Shown: positions 1-5,968 of the stretch, in pieces
Position numbering within the stretch: the stretch's first letter is position 1
How the letters are laid out: every line of letters starts with the position of its first letter
Source: Paenibacillus mangrovi
GTDB lineage: Bacteria > Bacillota > Bacilli > Paenibacillales > Paenibacillaceae
Assembly (NCBI RefSeq): GCF_022898935.1
Contig: NZ_JALIRP010000021.1
Coordinates: 1 to 35,912, forward strand
Length of the DNA: 35,912 bases
Direction of reading: 5' to 3'
Notes under the pieces: model-generated
Told to the model about the DNA's origin: nothing
The model's input: the letters and a program-made list of their open reading frames with translations, nothing else
Databases searched by the model: none
Position numbers and translations under genes: made by a program

Positions 1-55
1 GATTAGTACAGCGTCATGTATTGATCGCGTTCCCATTGATGAACTTGCGTGCGGT
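1..55. repeat. Left attachment-site repeat (att core, copy 1)
   Basis: The first 55 bases are identical to the last 55 bases of the window (35858-35912). On the minus strand the repeat reads in one frame as RTQVHQWERDQYMTLY followed by a stop, which looks like the C-terminus of a real protein. Upstream of the left copy this frame hits a stop within a few codons, so here only a 3' fragment is present. This fits a phage that integrates into the 3' end of a host gene and carries a copy of that end, so the gene stays intact. The host gene was not identified. Confidence 0.8.
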
Positions 56-160
56 TTATGTTCTATATTGTCATATGGCTTCATAATGCAATTTAATCGG
101 CGATAAATAAGCATTTTAAGTTTTATGATTGTCATTACATTTCATAACTTTTCAAACATC

Positions 161-196
161 TGGGGGCATTTTGGGGGCGTACTTGGGGGCGCCCCC
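161..196. repeat. Candidate integrase arm-type sites, left
   Basis: Three copies of GGGGGC at 162-167, 173-178 and 185-190; the last forms the perfect palindrome GGGGGCGCCCCC (185-196). Matching motifs lie on the other side of the core at 35757-35815. In the circular phage these groups flank the att core, as arm sites of two-domain tyrosine integrases do. The role is inferred from position and repetition. Confidence 0.5.
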
Positions 197-475
197 TTAA
201 TATTGAGTCCAGTAATCTGTATTGTTAATGGATGGCTTTGACTTCAGCTGCTCTTCCTCGTGTTCCCACCCCTGCAAAATCTTAATGGATTCAACCAAGC
301 GCTTATCGTCCCATATAATGTACATCTGATCTTCCAGGCTGATCAGAGCCTTCTTTATATCCTGCTTGGTTCTCCCTGTTTTTATGACCAGTTCCTCCAA
401 TGAAGGTAACCGGCGTCGTCCGCTGGAATAGTTGTAAAGGATCCGTAATATTTTACGTTCTATATCCAAAAGCAT
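197..475 (-). CDS. Small winged-helix-like protein next to attP
   Basis: A 92-residue protein that I do not recognise as a named family. Residues 1-60 (MLLDIERKILRILYNYS..., then LPSLEELVIKTGRTKQDIKKALISLEDQMYIIW) have the helix pattern of a winged helix-turn-helix; the tail is charged (WEHEEEQL). It is the last gene before the left att site, immediately after the G-rich arm repeats. In the circular phage it lies on the opposite side of attP from int. A role in transcription or as a recombination directionality factor is possible, but only its position suggests this. Confidence 0.6.
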   Translation of the reverse strand: MLLDIERKILRILYNYSSGRRRLPSLEELVIKTGRTKQDIKKALISLEDQMYIIWDDKRLVESIKILQGWEHEEEQLKSKPSINNTDYWTQY

Positions 476-503
476 TAATAAACCCTTCTTTTCAATTTAC
501 TTA

Positions 504-722
504 TCAAGTCTGACACAAAACCTTCATCGCTCTAGGTTTGCTTTCTTCCCGGTGGATATACCCCTTCTTTTCCAACTGGATCAATAAACTATGTGTTGTT
601 GATGTCGAGGCAAACCCCATCAATATACTAAGTTCCTTCACAGTTGGTGGATATTGATGACTTTTGATGAAACCGTCTATTGCAACTAAAACTTCTCCCT
701 GCCTCTTAGTTAAAGTTTCCAA
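504..722 (-). CDS. LexA-like DNA-binding domain without protease domain
   Basis: About 72 residues that match the N-terminal winged-helix domain of LexA (LTKRQGEVLVAIDGFIKSHQYPPTVKELSILMG, ending HREESKPRAMKVL), but the chain stops where the LexA hinge and S24 autopeptidase would begin. It should bind LexA-type operators yet cannot be cleaved after RecA activation. I chose the TTG at 722 because GGAGGG lies 7 bases upstream (730-735); an in-frame ATG at 737 lacks a suitable site. The divergent intergenic region upstream carries two LexA-like boxes (763-776, 817-830), so it may regulate itself and the facing gene, or compete with host LexA. Confidence 0.75.
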   Translation of the reverse strand: METLTKRQGEVLVAIDGFIKSHQYPPTVKELSILMGFASTSTTHSLLIQLEKKGYIHREESKPRAMKVLCQT

Positions 723-762
723 TGAAAATCCCTCCATTCTAGATGTTAATCACATCCTAATA

Positions 763-830
763 CAAACAAACGTTCTTATCAAGTCTTGAATTTTTTTACT
801 GGTCAAGGATATAATAAAAACAAATGTTCG
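763..830. promoter_or_regulatory. Divergent promoter with two LexA-type boxes
   Basis: Box 1 (763-776) is CAAAC-aaac-GTTCT and box 2 (817-830) is AAAAC-aaat-GTTCG; both resemble the Bacillota LexA/DinR consensus CGAAC-N4-GTTCG. A plus-strand promoter fits between and over them: -35 TTGAAT (786-791), 18-bp spacer, -10 TATAAT (810-815). Box 2 starts at the -10 region and covers the expected start of transcription. The facing genes are the LexA-like protein (minus) and the unknown protein at 855 (plus). Confidence 0.6.
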
Positions 831-854
831 TATTTTCGTTTCGAGGTGAATAAC

Positions 855-1265
855 ATGAGGATAGAAATAACAACTACGGACGAGATACTTGTAAAACGAT
901 ACATCATTTTCCCGTTAATTTTGTCTGCATACGAACGTGATCTACAGATCATTAATGGATCTGGATTATTTAAAACACCAGATGTTTATGGAGAGATAAT
1001 CGAGGCTGGACAGAAAATAGTCACTGAGGAAATACACAGTATTAAAAAGGCATTTAAAACGCGTGGAATAAAAGTATACGAGGAAATACGAACTACCGAA
1101 GGCATACGAGCTGAATACCTGTGTCGGGGATATCACGGTAATATGATGCTATCATGGTCACTAATTAAGGCTGAGGCTGTTGTAATGATGCGTAAATACT
1201 TGGGGATGGATATATCGAGGTTCGAGAAGATTACGGCGCCGGAACAGTTCCGTAATAAGTATTAA
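855..1265 (+). CDS. Unknown 136-residue protein under a LexA-box promoter
   Basis: Not recognised. The start at 855 has GAGGTG (843-848) 6 bases upstream; the reading frame extends further 5' but that part overlaps the promoter and operator. The protein has a hydrophobic N-terminal third (LVKRYIIFPLILSAYERDLQII), a charged helical middle (EIIEAGQKIVTEEIHSIKKAFKTRGIKVYEEIRTT, split by variable residues) and a conserved-looking YLCRGYHGNMMLSW segment followed by a helix. It is transcribed divergently from the LexA-like gene and has two LexA-type boxes at its promoter, so induction after DNA damage is likely. Function unknown. Confidence 0.7.
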   Translation: MRIEITTTDEILVKRYIIFPLILSAYERDLQIINGSGLFKTPDVYGEIIEAGQKIVTEEIHSIKKAFKTRGIKVYEEIRTTEGIRAEYLCRGYHGNMMLSWSLIKAEAVVMMRKYLGMDISRFEKITAPEQFRNKY

Positions 1266-1300
1266 AAAAGAGCCGTACATAAAGGTACAGTTCTCTTGAA
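1266..1300. terminator. Weak bidirectional terminator
   Basis: An imperfect hairpin (AAGAGCCGTAC against GTACAGTTCTCTT) lies between two convergent genes ending at 1265 and 1306. T-rich flanks are short, so this is a weak call. Confidence 0.35.
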
Positions 1301-1305
1301 GACAA

Positions 1306-1653
1306 TTAATTGCAAATACGTTCTGTTAATTGCTTATAGAAGCTCAACACATCCTCTTCTTTGTTGAACTTCAAATCATACGCTTTGCCTCTGCTGATAA
1401 TCGTAAGCTTATTTGTAAGAGCAAGCGCCTTATTCTCTAATTCAATGGTATCAATTCTCGAAAAAGGAATCGTCACAGTAACAAAGAGGGTATTACTGGC
1501 TGCTGTCCGATCCACAAAAATAACTCTCTTGTTAGTTAATGCTGCATAGTCTATCATTAATGCATGAACTGATATAATTGACTCACCATCAACCAGAAAT
1601 TTATTTACATCTGCTTCATTGTCCTTTTTCGTACTACTGCTAAAAATCCCCAT
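1306..1653 (-). CDS. Bacterial PH-domain protein (single domain)
   Basis: A 115-residue protein that is nearly all one bacterial PH-like domain. After a polar N-terminus (MGIFSSSTKKDNEADVNK) come FLVDGESIISVHALMIDYAALTN, then KRVIFVDRT, the strand IPFSRIDTIELE, and a final helix DVLSFYKQLTERI, which follows the bPH pattern (a strand such as TNKRVIFVD, then the I..I..I segment). No signal peptide or membrane segment is visible. Such proteins are common in Bacillota and their phages, but the ligand and role are unknown. An ATG at 1653 is preceded by AAAAGGAGTGTTTTTTT, an adequate ribosome site. Confidence 0.65.
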   Translation of the reverse strand: MGIFSSSTKKDNEADVNKFLVDGESIISVHALMIDYAALTNKRVIFVDRTAASNTLFVTVTIPFSRIDTIELENKALALTNKLTIISRGKAYDLKFNKEEDVLSFYKQLTERICN

Positions 1654-1736
1654 AAAAAAACACTCCTTTTATCATGTTAATAATTAGTTCAATAGAATTT
1701 ATCATAATTCCTGCCCTATTGAAAGGATGTTATGTA

Positions 1737-1940
1737 ATGAAATTCGGCATGAGGAAACCCAGTCTTAAGAAACGTATCTCTGCCCGGACCAGCGTAAAGA
1801 GACAAATCGTTCAGCGCTCCGGCCTTAAAATGCCCCGTGGGTATGGATGGATGAGGAATCCCAAAAAGGCAGCTTTCAACAAAGTTTACAACCGCACTAC
1901 CTTTGATATTTTTAAACTGATAAAAAAGCTCATGAAATAA
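1737..1940 (+). CDS. Small basic phage protein
   Basis: 67 residues, strongly basic: MKFGMRKPSLKKRISARTSV at the start, then KNPKKAAFNKVYNRTT-like (here RNPKKAAFNKVYNRTTFD). The pattern (KPSLKKRISART, PKKA.NKVY..TT) recurs as a small unnamed protein in Bacillus-group phages and plasmids as far as I remember; no function is assigned. The start at 1737 is preceded by GAAAGGATG at 1721-1729; an upstream in-frame ATG at 1674 would read through a non-coding hydrophobic stretch with no ribosome site. High charge suggests nucleic-acid binding. Confidence 0.65.
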   Translation: MKFGMRKPSLKKRISARTSVKRQIVQRSGLKMPRGYGWMRNPKKAAFNKVYNRTTFDIFKLIKKLMK

Positions 1941-1942
1941 TA

Positions 1943-1974
1943 AAAGGTCCTGCCAAGCAAGCAGGGCCTCTTTG
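1943..1974. terminator. Bidirectional intrinsic terminator
   Basis: Stem GGTCCTGC / GCAGGGCC with loop CAAGCAA, flanked by A-rich and T-rich tracts on both sides. It lies between the convergent genes 1737-1940 (+) and 2019-2213 (-). Confidence 0.7.
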
Positions 1975-2018
1975 CTTATTCCCAAGCGATTGGGATTTTG
2001 AAAGCAAAGGGAAATTCT

Positions 2019-2213
2019 TTAAATCGCATATTTGAATATGCAGTTTTCGCGCACGTAGAAATCATCGCCAATTTTCACAATGTAATCTGTAATTTGAATG
2101 ATCTTCCCGCTGCCGATCATCTCTCGGCCCATAAACACGGCCACAGGGATCTCGTCCAACATTGCCGTATGGAAATGGATCAGGGAAGTCAGGGGCTTCA
2201 TAAATCTGCTCAT
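2019..2213 (-). CDS. Small phage protein of unknown function
   Basis: 64 residues, mostly beta-strand in pattern: IPVAVFMGREMIGSGKII followed by QITDYIVKIGDDFYVRENCIF. This looks like a compact SH3- or Sm-like barrel (two strand pairs around a GS turn). The ATG at 2213 is preceded by GAGAGGTGATATAGG, a clear ribosome site. No family name recognised. It is the last phage gene before the Tn7-like element and ends at a shared terminator (1943-1974). Confidence 0.65.
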   Translation of the reverse strand: MSRFMKPLTSLIHFHTAMLDEIPVAVFMGREMIGSGKIIQITDYIVKIGDDFYVRENCIFKYAI

Positions 2214-2267
2214 CCTATATCACCTCTCCCCGAAATATTACCATATTTTCGAATGAATATGTAAAAC

Positions 2268-2292
2268 AAAAAAGACCGTCCAATCAGGACGG
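2268..2292 (-). terminator. Minus-strand intrinsic terminator
   Basis: Stem CCGTCC / GGACGG with loop AATCA (2276-2292), followed on the minus strand by TCTTTTTTG. It would stop minus-strand transcripts leaving the cargo element before they enter the left-end phage genes. Confidence 0.65.
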
Positions 2293-2308
2293 CCGGGAAG
2301 AGGAAAGC

Positions 2309-2419
2309 ATGGGAAAAGGTGCTTATATCTACATTCTAGGTAATTGTGATCTAATTTATACTTTACAACAACATAAGAAGCTGTCTAAAGAAAATAAAGT
2401 ATTAGACTGGATGTATTGA
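2309..2419 (+). CDS. Possible 36-residue ORF crossing the element's left end
   Basis: ATG at 2309 has GAGGAAAGC directly upstream. The frame (MGKGAYIYILGNCDL..., ending KVLDWMY) runs 73 bases through the phage flank and then across the first base of the Tn7-like element at 2382, stopping in the first end repeat. It may be the 5' stub of a phage gene cut by the insertion, or chance. Nothing in the sequence identifies the original gene. Confidence 0.3.
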   Translation: MGKGAYIYILGNCDLIYTLQQHKKLSKENKVLDWMY

Positions 2420-2535
2420 ATTCGCGCGGTGTTTCGAATTTCAAAACCTTCAGGCTCTGAAAAATAAGTATTAGACTGACCCCCAGAAACGGAACAGCAG
2501 CAGTCATTGACGTGAAAATAAAAGTCCTAGACTGC
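2390..2535 (+). repeat. Left-end TnsB-like sites (three, dispersed)
   Basis: L1 2390-2409 GAAAATAAAGTATTAGACTG; L2 2459-2478 GAAAAATAAGTATTAGACTG; L3 2514-2534, the same motif with one extra A and CC in place of AT. Start-to-start spacing is 69 and 55 bases. L3 and the innermost right copy share the preceding bases CGTG, so the copies keep the same order from outside to inside at both ends. Confidence 0.75.
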
Positions 2536-2545
2536 TGCTTTTTTA
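2502..2545 (+). terminator. Hairpin with T-run enclosing L3
   Basis: A perfect 10-bp stem, AGCAGCAGTC and GACTGCTGCT, followed by TTTTTTA on the plus strand. Its loop contains most of the third left-end repeat. It could stop plus-strand transcription entering the element from the phage side. Confidence 0.5.
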
Positions 2546-2573
2546 TTGAACTAACGTTCCCAGTTAGCTTAAT
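2542..2573. repeat. Cassette-boundary repeat A (type 2)
   Basis: TTTATTGAACTAACGTTCCC followed by AGTTAGCTTAAT. It matches the right half of boundaries B and C. The stop codon of the adjacent methyltransferase gene (2573-2575) overlaps its last base. No type 1 partner is present on its left, where the transposon end begins. Confidence 0.6.
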
Positions 2574-3166
2574 CACTTTTTGATTCTACAGATGTAAAAA
2601 GGGTACTCCGGGAAACCATCATATAGATCCTTTTGTTCAATATGGTAAGTTGTAGCTCGTATGTACTGTTCTAACATTTCTACGGGGGTTCTTCTCAAGT
2701 TCGCCATAAACAGCAGGTATCCCCCATGTTTTAATAATCCAAAACACGAGTCTAAACAGCGCTTAAAGTCCTCTGTTTCGTTTATAGCGGAGCCGATTAA
2801 GGTAACAATATTAAATTCTTCTACGGGTAAATCCGAATCAAAAATACTTTTACACAAAACCTCTGAAGGGTTCGGATGTCCCTCTCTTCGCTGCCTATAC
2901 TCGAAAATTTCGCAGATCCCCATGTCAATATCAATACTTGTTAATCTACCTCTTCCCTTTAACCAGTATCCTAGGTAATCATCCCAATCTCCAGTACCGA
3001 TACCAACATTACAAACCCGCATTCCTTCAGTAACTGAAAATGCTTTTCTTACGTAATCCCTTGTTTTCAATTCTGTATGGATACATTGCGGGGATGAATT
3101 CCATTCACCAGCTTCAGGGCTTTTAAGTTCCAGGTAATAATCCAATAATTTTTCATCCATATTCAT
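2573..3166 (-). CDS. Class I SAM-dependent methyltransferase (cargo 1)
   Basis: About 197 residues with a Rossmann-type methyltransferase fold. Motif I is VCNVGIGTGDWDDYLGY near residues 51-67, followed by LTSIDIDMGICEIFEYR (acidic residue for the SAM ribose) and a motif IV-like FNIVTLIGSAINETEDF. LLKHGGYLLFMANL is the usual strand-5 region. The substrate cannot be told; a small molecule or peptide is more likely than DNA because no DPPY or PC motif is seen. The ATG at 3166 has GGTGAT 7 bases upstream; a GTG at 3178 is the longer alternative. Last gene of the cargo on the minus strand, with its stop codon inside boundary repeat A. Confidence 0.75.
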   Translation of the reverse strand: MNMDEKLLDYYLELKSPEAGEWNSSPQCIHTELKTRDYVRKAFSVTEGMRVCNVGIGTGDWDDYLGYWLKGRGRLTSIDIDMGICEIFEYRQRREGHPNPSEVLCKSIFDSDLPVEEFNIVTLIGSAINETEDFKRCLDSCFGLLKHGGYLLFMANLRRTPVEMLEQYIRATTYHIEQKDLYDGFPEYPFYICRIKK

Positions 3167-3245
3167 CCAATATATCACCGCTTTTATCCATTTTATTATT
3201 ATGAATTCGATATATTTTGTAAAATGACCTTCCGAGTCATTTAAA

Positions 3246-3329
3246 TTAACCTGCCCGTTAGCGCAACGCGGCTACCGATCCATGCCGGCAGCCGTGTTTT
3301 AATTAAGCTATAGTTCCCGTTAGCTTAAT
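3246..3329. repeat. Cassette-boundary repeat B (type 1, hairpin, type 2)
   Basis: Type 1: TTAACCTGCCCGTTAGCGCAA (3246-3265, first base omitted from the count). Middle: a variable GC-rich hairpin with arms CGGCT and AGCCG. Type 2: ATTAAGCTA-TAGTTCCCGT-TAGCTTAAT (3302-3329), itself a perfect 9-bp inverted repeat. The same order recurs at C and D. Confidence 0.65.
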
Positions 3330-3642
3330 GATGTATTGGGTTTCAAACCAAAGGTGATCTCTTCTTGTTCCCAGATTTCAGATAAACCTGAAATCAAATC
3401 TAAATCGGTTGATTGGCTCTTCTAACAACCATACTTGAAATCCCCTCACTTATTGTCTTAATAAACTCTTGCAAGAATCTCTCATAACGTTCTCGTATCT
3501 ACGAATCCGAGAGGATTAAGGGAGCGCTAGCGACCGGGTCCGACGGACTTAGCCTCATCAGGATTGTGATCTCGAAGCGTAGATATCGTGTTATAAGAAG
3601 TCAGTGCCTTCTTTGTATTACATAAGACATATATCCTTTAAT
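3330..3642. other. Non-coding cassette stretch with palindrome
   Basis: About 310 bases without a credible gene. The first half (3330-3480) is featureless apart from A/T-rich sequence; the second half holds the 120-base palindrome described at 3481-3600. It lies downstream (minus strand) of the membrane-anchored protein gene. Confidence 0.5.
3481..3600. repeat. Long attC-like palindrome P1
   Basis: Outer arms ATAAC (3484-3488) plus CGTATCTACG (3494-3503) pair with CGTAGATATCG (3578-3588) plus GTTAT (3590-3594). Next arms AATCC (3504-3508) and GGATT (3561-3565), then GAGGATTAAG against CTTAGCCTC. The centre reads AAGGGAGCGCTAGCGACCGG. A partial second copy is at 4199-4284. Nested arms, AAC/GTT ends and a 120-base length recall integron attC sites, but the canonical core boxes are not matched. 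Confidence 0.5.
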
Positions 3643-4149
3643 TCATTCACTTAGTTTAATAAGGTACTTATTTTTTTCTTCTTTTTGAACAGTTAACTTA
3701 GTTCGGTCAACGCTTACTATTTCTTTAATTGGCAAAAAATCTATATCATAGCGGTCCAAAGTAATATCTAAGACAACTTTGTCATCATTTATAAATACTA
3801 GCTTATGATAAGTCTCATCTAGTAGTGGATACTCATCCAATCTTGACCTTTGATATAGGTATCCTAAATATGAATTCGCATTCGTCCACTTACTCCCTAC
3901 TTCTTTTTCCATATATTCTCTGGGTAGGTACGGTTCAAATATATATAACTTCTCCCACTTAAAATTAGTTACTTCGTCCATTGTAAAAGTTTTCTTTTTA
4001 TAAACTGTCGAGAACAATCTTTCTTTAAATTCATTGTAGTATTCATTACTTACATTGTATTTTAGATAACCAACATAACTAATAACAATTGGCGTTATTA
4101 TGATAGTTAATACAAAGATAATAATCCAATATTTAAATCTTCCTTTCAT
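3643..4149 (-). CDS. Membrane-anchored protein of unknown function (cargo 2)
   Basis: 168 residues. Residues 1-30 (MKGRFKYW then IIIFVLTIIITPIVISYVGYL) form one N-terminal membrane segment with positive residues in front, so the rest is probably outside the membrane. The soluble part has motifs KWEKLYIFEPYLPREYMEKE, KLVFINDDKVVLDITLDRYD and a C-terminal EIVSVDRTKLTVQKEEK. The LYIFEPYLP...W.......LVF pattern resembles small Bacillota hypothetical membrane proteins I have seen without any assigned role. Start supported by TGGAGG upstream of ATG at 4149. Lies between the P1 and P2 palindromes, as a cassette. Confidence 0.7.
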   Translation of the reverse strand: MKGRFKYWIIIFVLTIIITPIVISYVGYLKYNVSNEYYNEFKERLFSTVYKKKTFTMDEVTNFKWEKLYIFEPYLPREYMEKEVGSKWTNANSYLGYLYQRSRLDEYPLLDETYHKLVFINDDKVVLDITLDRYDIDFLPIKEIVSVDRTKLTVQKEEKNKYLIKLSE

Positions 4150-4198
4150 ATAACCTCCATTGTTCTACTCACTTGATAAATATGGTTTGCGGGGATTT

Positions 4199-4350
4199 CT
4201 TATAACGTTGTTGTATCTACGAACCCTGAAGGCTTAAAGGAGCGCATGCGACTGGGTGGCTTCGCCACTTAGCCTTGCAGGGTTGTCTGCTGATTTCTCT
4301 TCCTCGCAAATACATCTTGCAGATCAAGGGAGCGTCAGCGACCGCAGCGT
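4199..4350. repeat. Truncated palindromes P2 and P2b
   Basis: P2: ATAACGTTGTTGTATCTACG (4202-4221 minus the final base shift) matches the left arm of P1; inner arms AACCCTG (4212-4218) and CAGGGTT (4278-4284), AAGGCTTAA and TTAGCCTT pair. The right outer arm expected by comparison with P1 is missing. A second fragment at 4326-4350 (AAGGGAGCGTCAGCGACCGC) repeats the P1 core. A further degenerate left arm (ATAACGTCTTATCCACGAAC) starts at 4703. This suggests successive partial losses of cassettes. Confidence 0.4.
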
Positions 4351-4477
4351 GAATGGGTTGTTATCTGATGGATACGCCCTCTTCGAATCTCCGGAATACA
4401 TTATTTAACATTATTTAACTTTATTTACATTTTTTAAACAATCATTTACCCTTATGTCCTTTATAGAATTCAGAGAA

Positions 4478-4652
4478 TTAATAGTTTTTATTAGACTTTT
4501 CATAAATATAAATATCTAGTGCCTTGATACCTCGGTGAGCAAGTTTGATAAATAAAATCAAACAATAAATGCCTAGTCCTGCTAATACCAAGTAAAATAG
4601 AAAAAATAAGATTGGAATAAAACCGATTGACATTCCCACAGGCGAATCCATA
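4478..4652 (-). pseudogene. Small membrane protein gene with a frameshift (cargo 3)
   Basis: ATG at 4652 with AAAGGAGAAG upstream starts MDSPVGMSIGF. After a run of five A (4619-4623 on the plus strand) the frame is lost and soon becomes non-membrane-like. Removing one A gives a continuous 57-residue protein: a hydrophobic segment (IPILFFLFYLVLAGLGIYCL) and a conserved-looking tail (KLAHRGIKALDIYIYEK) ending at TAA 4478-4480. I recall similar small Paenibacillus/Bacillus proteins with LFIKLAHRGIKALDIYL. Either a sequencing indel in the homopolymer or a true pseudogene. Confidence 0.5.
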
Positions 4653-4760
4653 AATTGATCTTCTCCTTTGTTTATATTATTCTTGTTGAGTATCTTTCAG
4701 ATAACGTCTTATCCACGAACTTCGTAAATAATTCCGTATTTAGGGTATTCGCGAAACTTT
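4653..4760. other. Non-coding stretch before boundary C
   Basis: No gene seen. Contains the upstream region of the frameshifted gene and a degenerate arm of the P1/P2 palindrome family near 4703-4722. Confidence 0.4.
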
Positions 4761-4850
4761 TGAACTATCCTGCCCGTTAGTTGAGAAAAGGCATCCATCA
4801 AGAATCCGGATGCCTTCAAATGTCTTTATTGAGCTATTGTTCCCGTTAGT
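4761..4850. repeat. Cassette-boundary repeat C (type 1, hairpin, type 2)
   Basis: Type 1 TGAACTATCCTGCCCGTTAG (4761-4780). Hairpin AAGGCATCC (4788-4796) / GGATGCCTT (4808-4816), followed on the minus strand by TTCTC, so it can act as a terminator for minus-strand genes. Type 2 TTTATTGAGCTATTGTTCCC then GTTAGT (4825-4850). Confidence 0.65.
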
Positions 4851-4856
4851 CATTCA

Positions 4857-5045
4857 TGCAGCGCAAGACCAGCGCTGCACCACAGATTATGAAAATGGTT
4901 TTATCAGTCTATACTGCTCTTATGGCTGGCGAAGAAGGTCGATAAGCTATGGTGCCTTTGAGCCCAACCGTTAGTCTGACTCCGACCACCACGGTGCATC
5001 ACAGATTGTCGCACCCTATATGGGTAGCACTTATAGGAGATTAAT
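4857..5045 (+). ncRNA. Structured non-coding segment, possibly an IS110-type bridge-RNA relic
   Basis: Successive hairpins: TGCAGCGC (4857-4864) / GCGCTGCA (4872-4879); GCACCACAG (4877-4885) / CTATGGTGC (4947-4955) enclosing ~60 bases; GGTGC (4993-4997) / GCACC (5011-5015); CCTATA (5015-5020) / TATAGG (5032-5037). The direct repeat CACAGATT occurs at 4882 and 5000. A stem-loop followed by two internal-loop modules ahead of a ribosome-site-like TATAGGAGATT recalls the non-coding end of IS110-family elements, but no transposase ORF follows. The segment begins just after the GTTAG of boundary C. Structure is seen; the identity is a guess. Confidence 0.3.
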
Positions 5046-5128
5046 CCTTTTTGGTTGTTGCACCAGTCATGCCTTTTTTTGAAGTATCTTGATCTAGTTT
5101 TGGAACTACATAACCCTCTTCTTATTTG

Positions 5129-5147
5129 AAGGCTCAGCCTTTTTTTA
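5129..5147 (+). terminator. Plus-strand terminator-like hairpin
   Basis: AAGGCT-C-AGCCTT followed by TTTTTT (effective loop three bases). It faces a region where no plus-strand gene survives, in line with a lost plus-strand insertion upstream. Confidence 0.4.
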
Positions 5148-5202
5148 AAACGATTTTTGCTGGGTCTAATTTTCTATTGTCTTTTTTCGGTTTTGAGCGG
5201 TT

Positions 5203-5748
5203 TTAATTTTCATAGGAGCTTAATTGCATAATGTCAAACGAAGCTCCTTCTGGATATAAGGAAATGAATTCTTCATCTTCATTCAAGTAGGCTATTTTAA
5301 CATTTTCAAGCAGATTATTATTTGTTAGTACCTCAATTATTGCCCTTAATGCCTCATCGACATTAATAACATAGTTAATAATATTTGCAGTTCCACTGCC
5401 AATATCCCCACCATCGCAAGAACCATTTCCTGTCCAACCTAAACATTCATTCATTAAATCTTCAACAAAATGCCTTTTATTTAATGTTGCTTCCATTTCT
5501 CCTTCTTCATAGCTGTACTGTACAACAAGTTGAATCAGTTTATCTTCATCTAGAAATTCAAATCCATTATTCACCTTCTCTTTAGCTAATTTCTCCATCA
5601 CCTTCTTTGCCTTTTGAATCAAAGATAAATTAATTTCTTCCGTCTCTCCTGTATCTCCAACCGTTCCAAAATGTACGATTAGGGTTTTTCCATCTTCCCA
5701 AACTTCCCAATACTGCAGTTTAGAGTCTTTTTTAATTAATTTAATCAA
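5203..5748 (-). CDS. WGR-like domain protein (cargo 4)
   Basis: About 181 residues. The N-terminal 45 (KLQYWEVWEDGKTLIVHFG then TVGDTGETEEI) match the WGR-domain pattern (W-W-G-x-G-G-T). The remainder is acidic with a helical region (LIQKAKKVMEKLAKEKVNNG) and a Gly-rich block, GWTGNGSCDGGDIGSGTANI, near residues 117-136. WGR domains occur in DNA-linked and toxin-immunity-like proteins; the role here is unknown. The TTG at 5748 is favoured because AAGGGG lies 8 bases upstream and MIKLIKKDSKLQYW is a sensible start; the ATG at 5796 has no ribosome site. Flanked by boundary repeats C and D. Confidence 0.65.
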   Translation of the reverse strand: MIKLIKKDSKLQYWEVWEDGKTLIVHFGTVGDTGETEEINLSLIQKAKKVMEKLAKEKVNNGFEFLDEDKLIQLVVQYSYEEGEMEATLNKRHFVEDLMNECLGWTGNGSCDGGDIGSGTANIINYVINVDEALRAIIEVLTNNNLLENVKIAYLNEDEEFISLYPEGASFDIMQLSSYEN

Positions 5749-5835
5749 TTCCAGTACCCCTTGTAAAAATAATTGTATTGTTATTAATTCTAACATTTAT
5801 TAAATCTAATGATATCATTTACATTATTTCTCATT

Positions 5836-5968
5836 CCACTATCCTGCCCGTTAGCTGAATAAATAAAGATATTGATTCATGCGAGAACGTAACGGCATGT
5901 TTCAGGGCCATCACGTTTCGTGATGGCCCTGTCTTAGCTCTTACTTTATTGAACTACCTAAGTTAATC
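5836..5968. repeat. Cassette-boundary repeat D (type 1, hairpin, degenerate type 2)
   Basis: Type 1 CCACTATCCTGCCCGTTAGC then TGAATAAA (5836-5863). Middle: perfect 13-bp stem CAGGGCCATCACG / CGTGATGGCCCTG with loop TTT (5903-5931). Type 2 is TTTATTGAACTACCTAAGTT then AATC (5945-5968), shortened relative to A-C. The stop codon of the next gene (5963-5965) lies inside it, as at A. Confidence 0.6.

Noticed and set aside
786..854. Longer N-terminus for the 855-1265 gene
   Set aside because: It would translate the promoter and LexA-type box; the ATG at 855 has a proper ribosome site.
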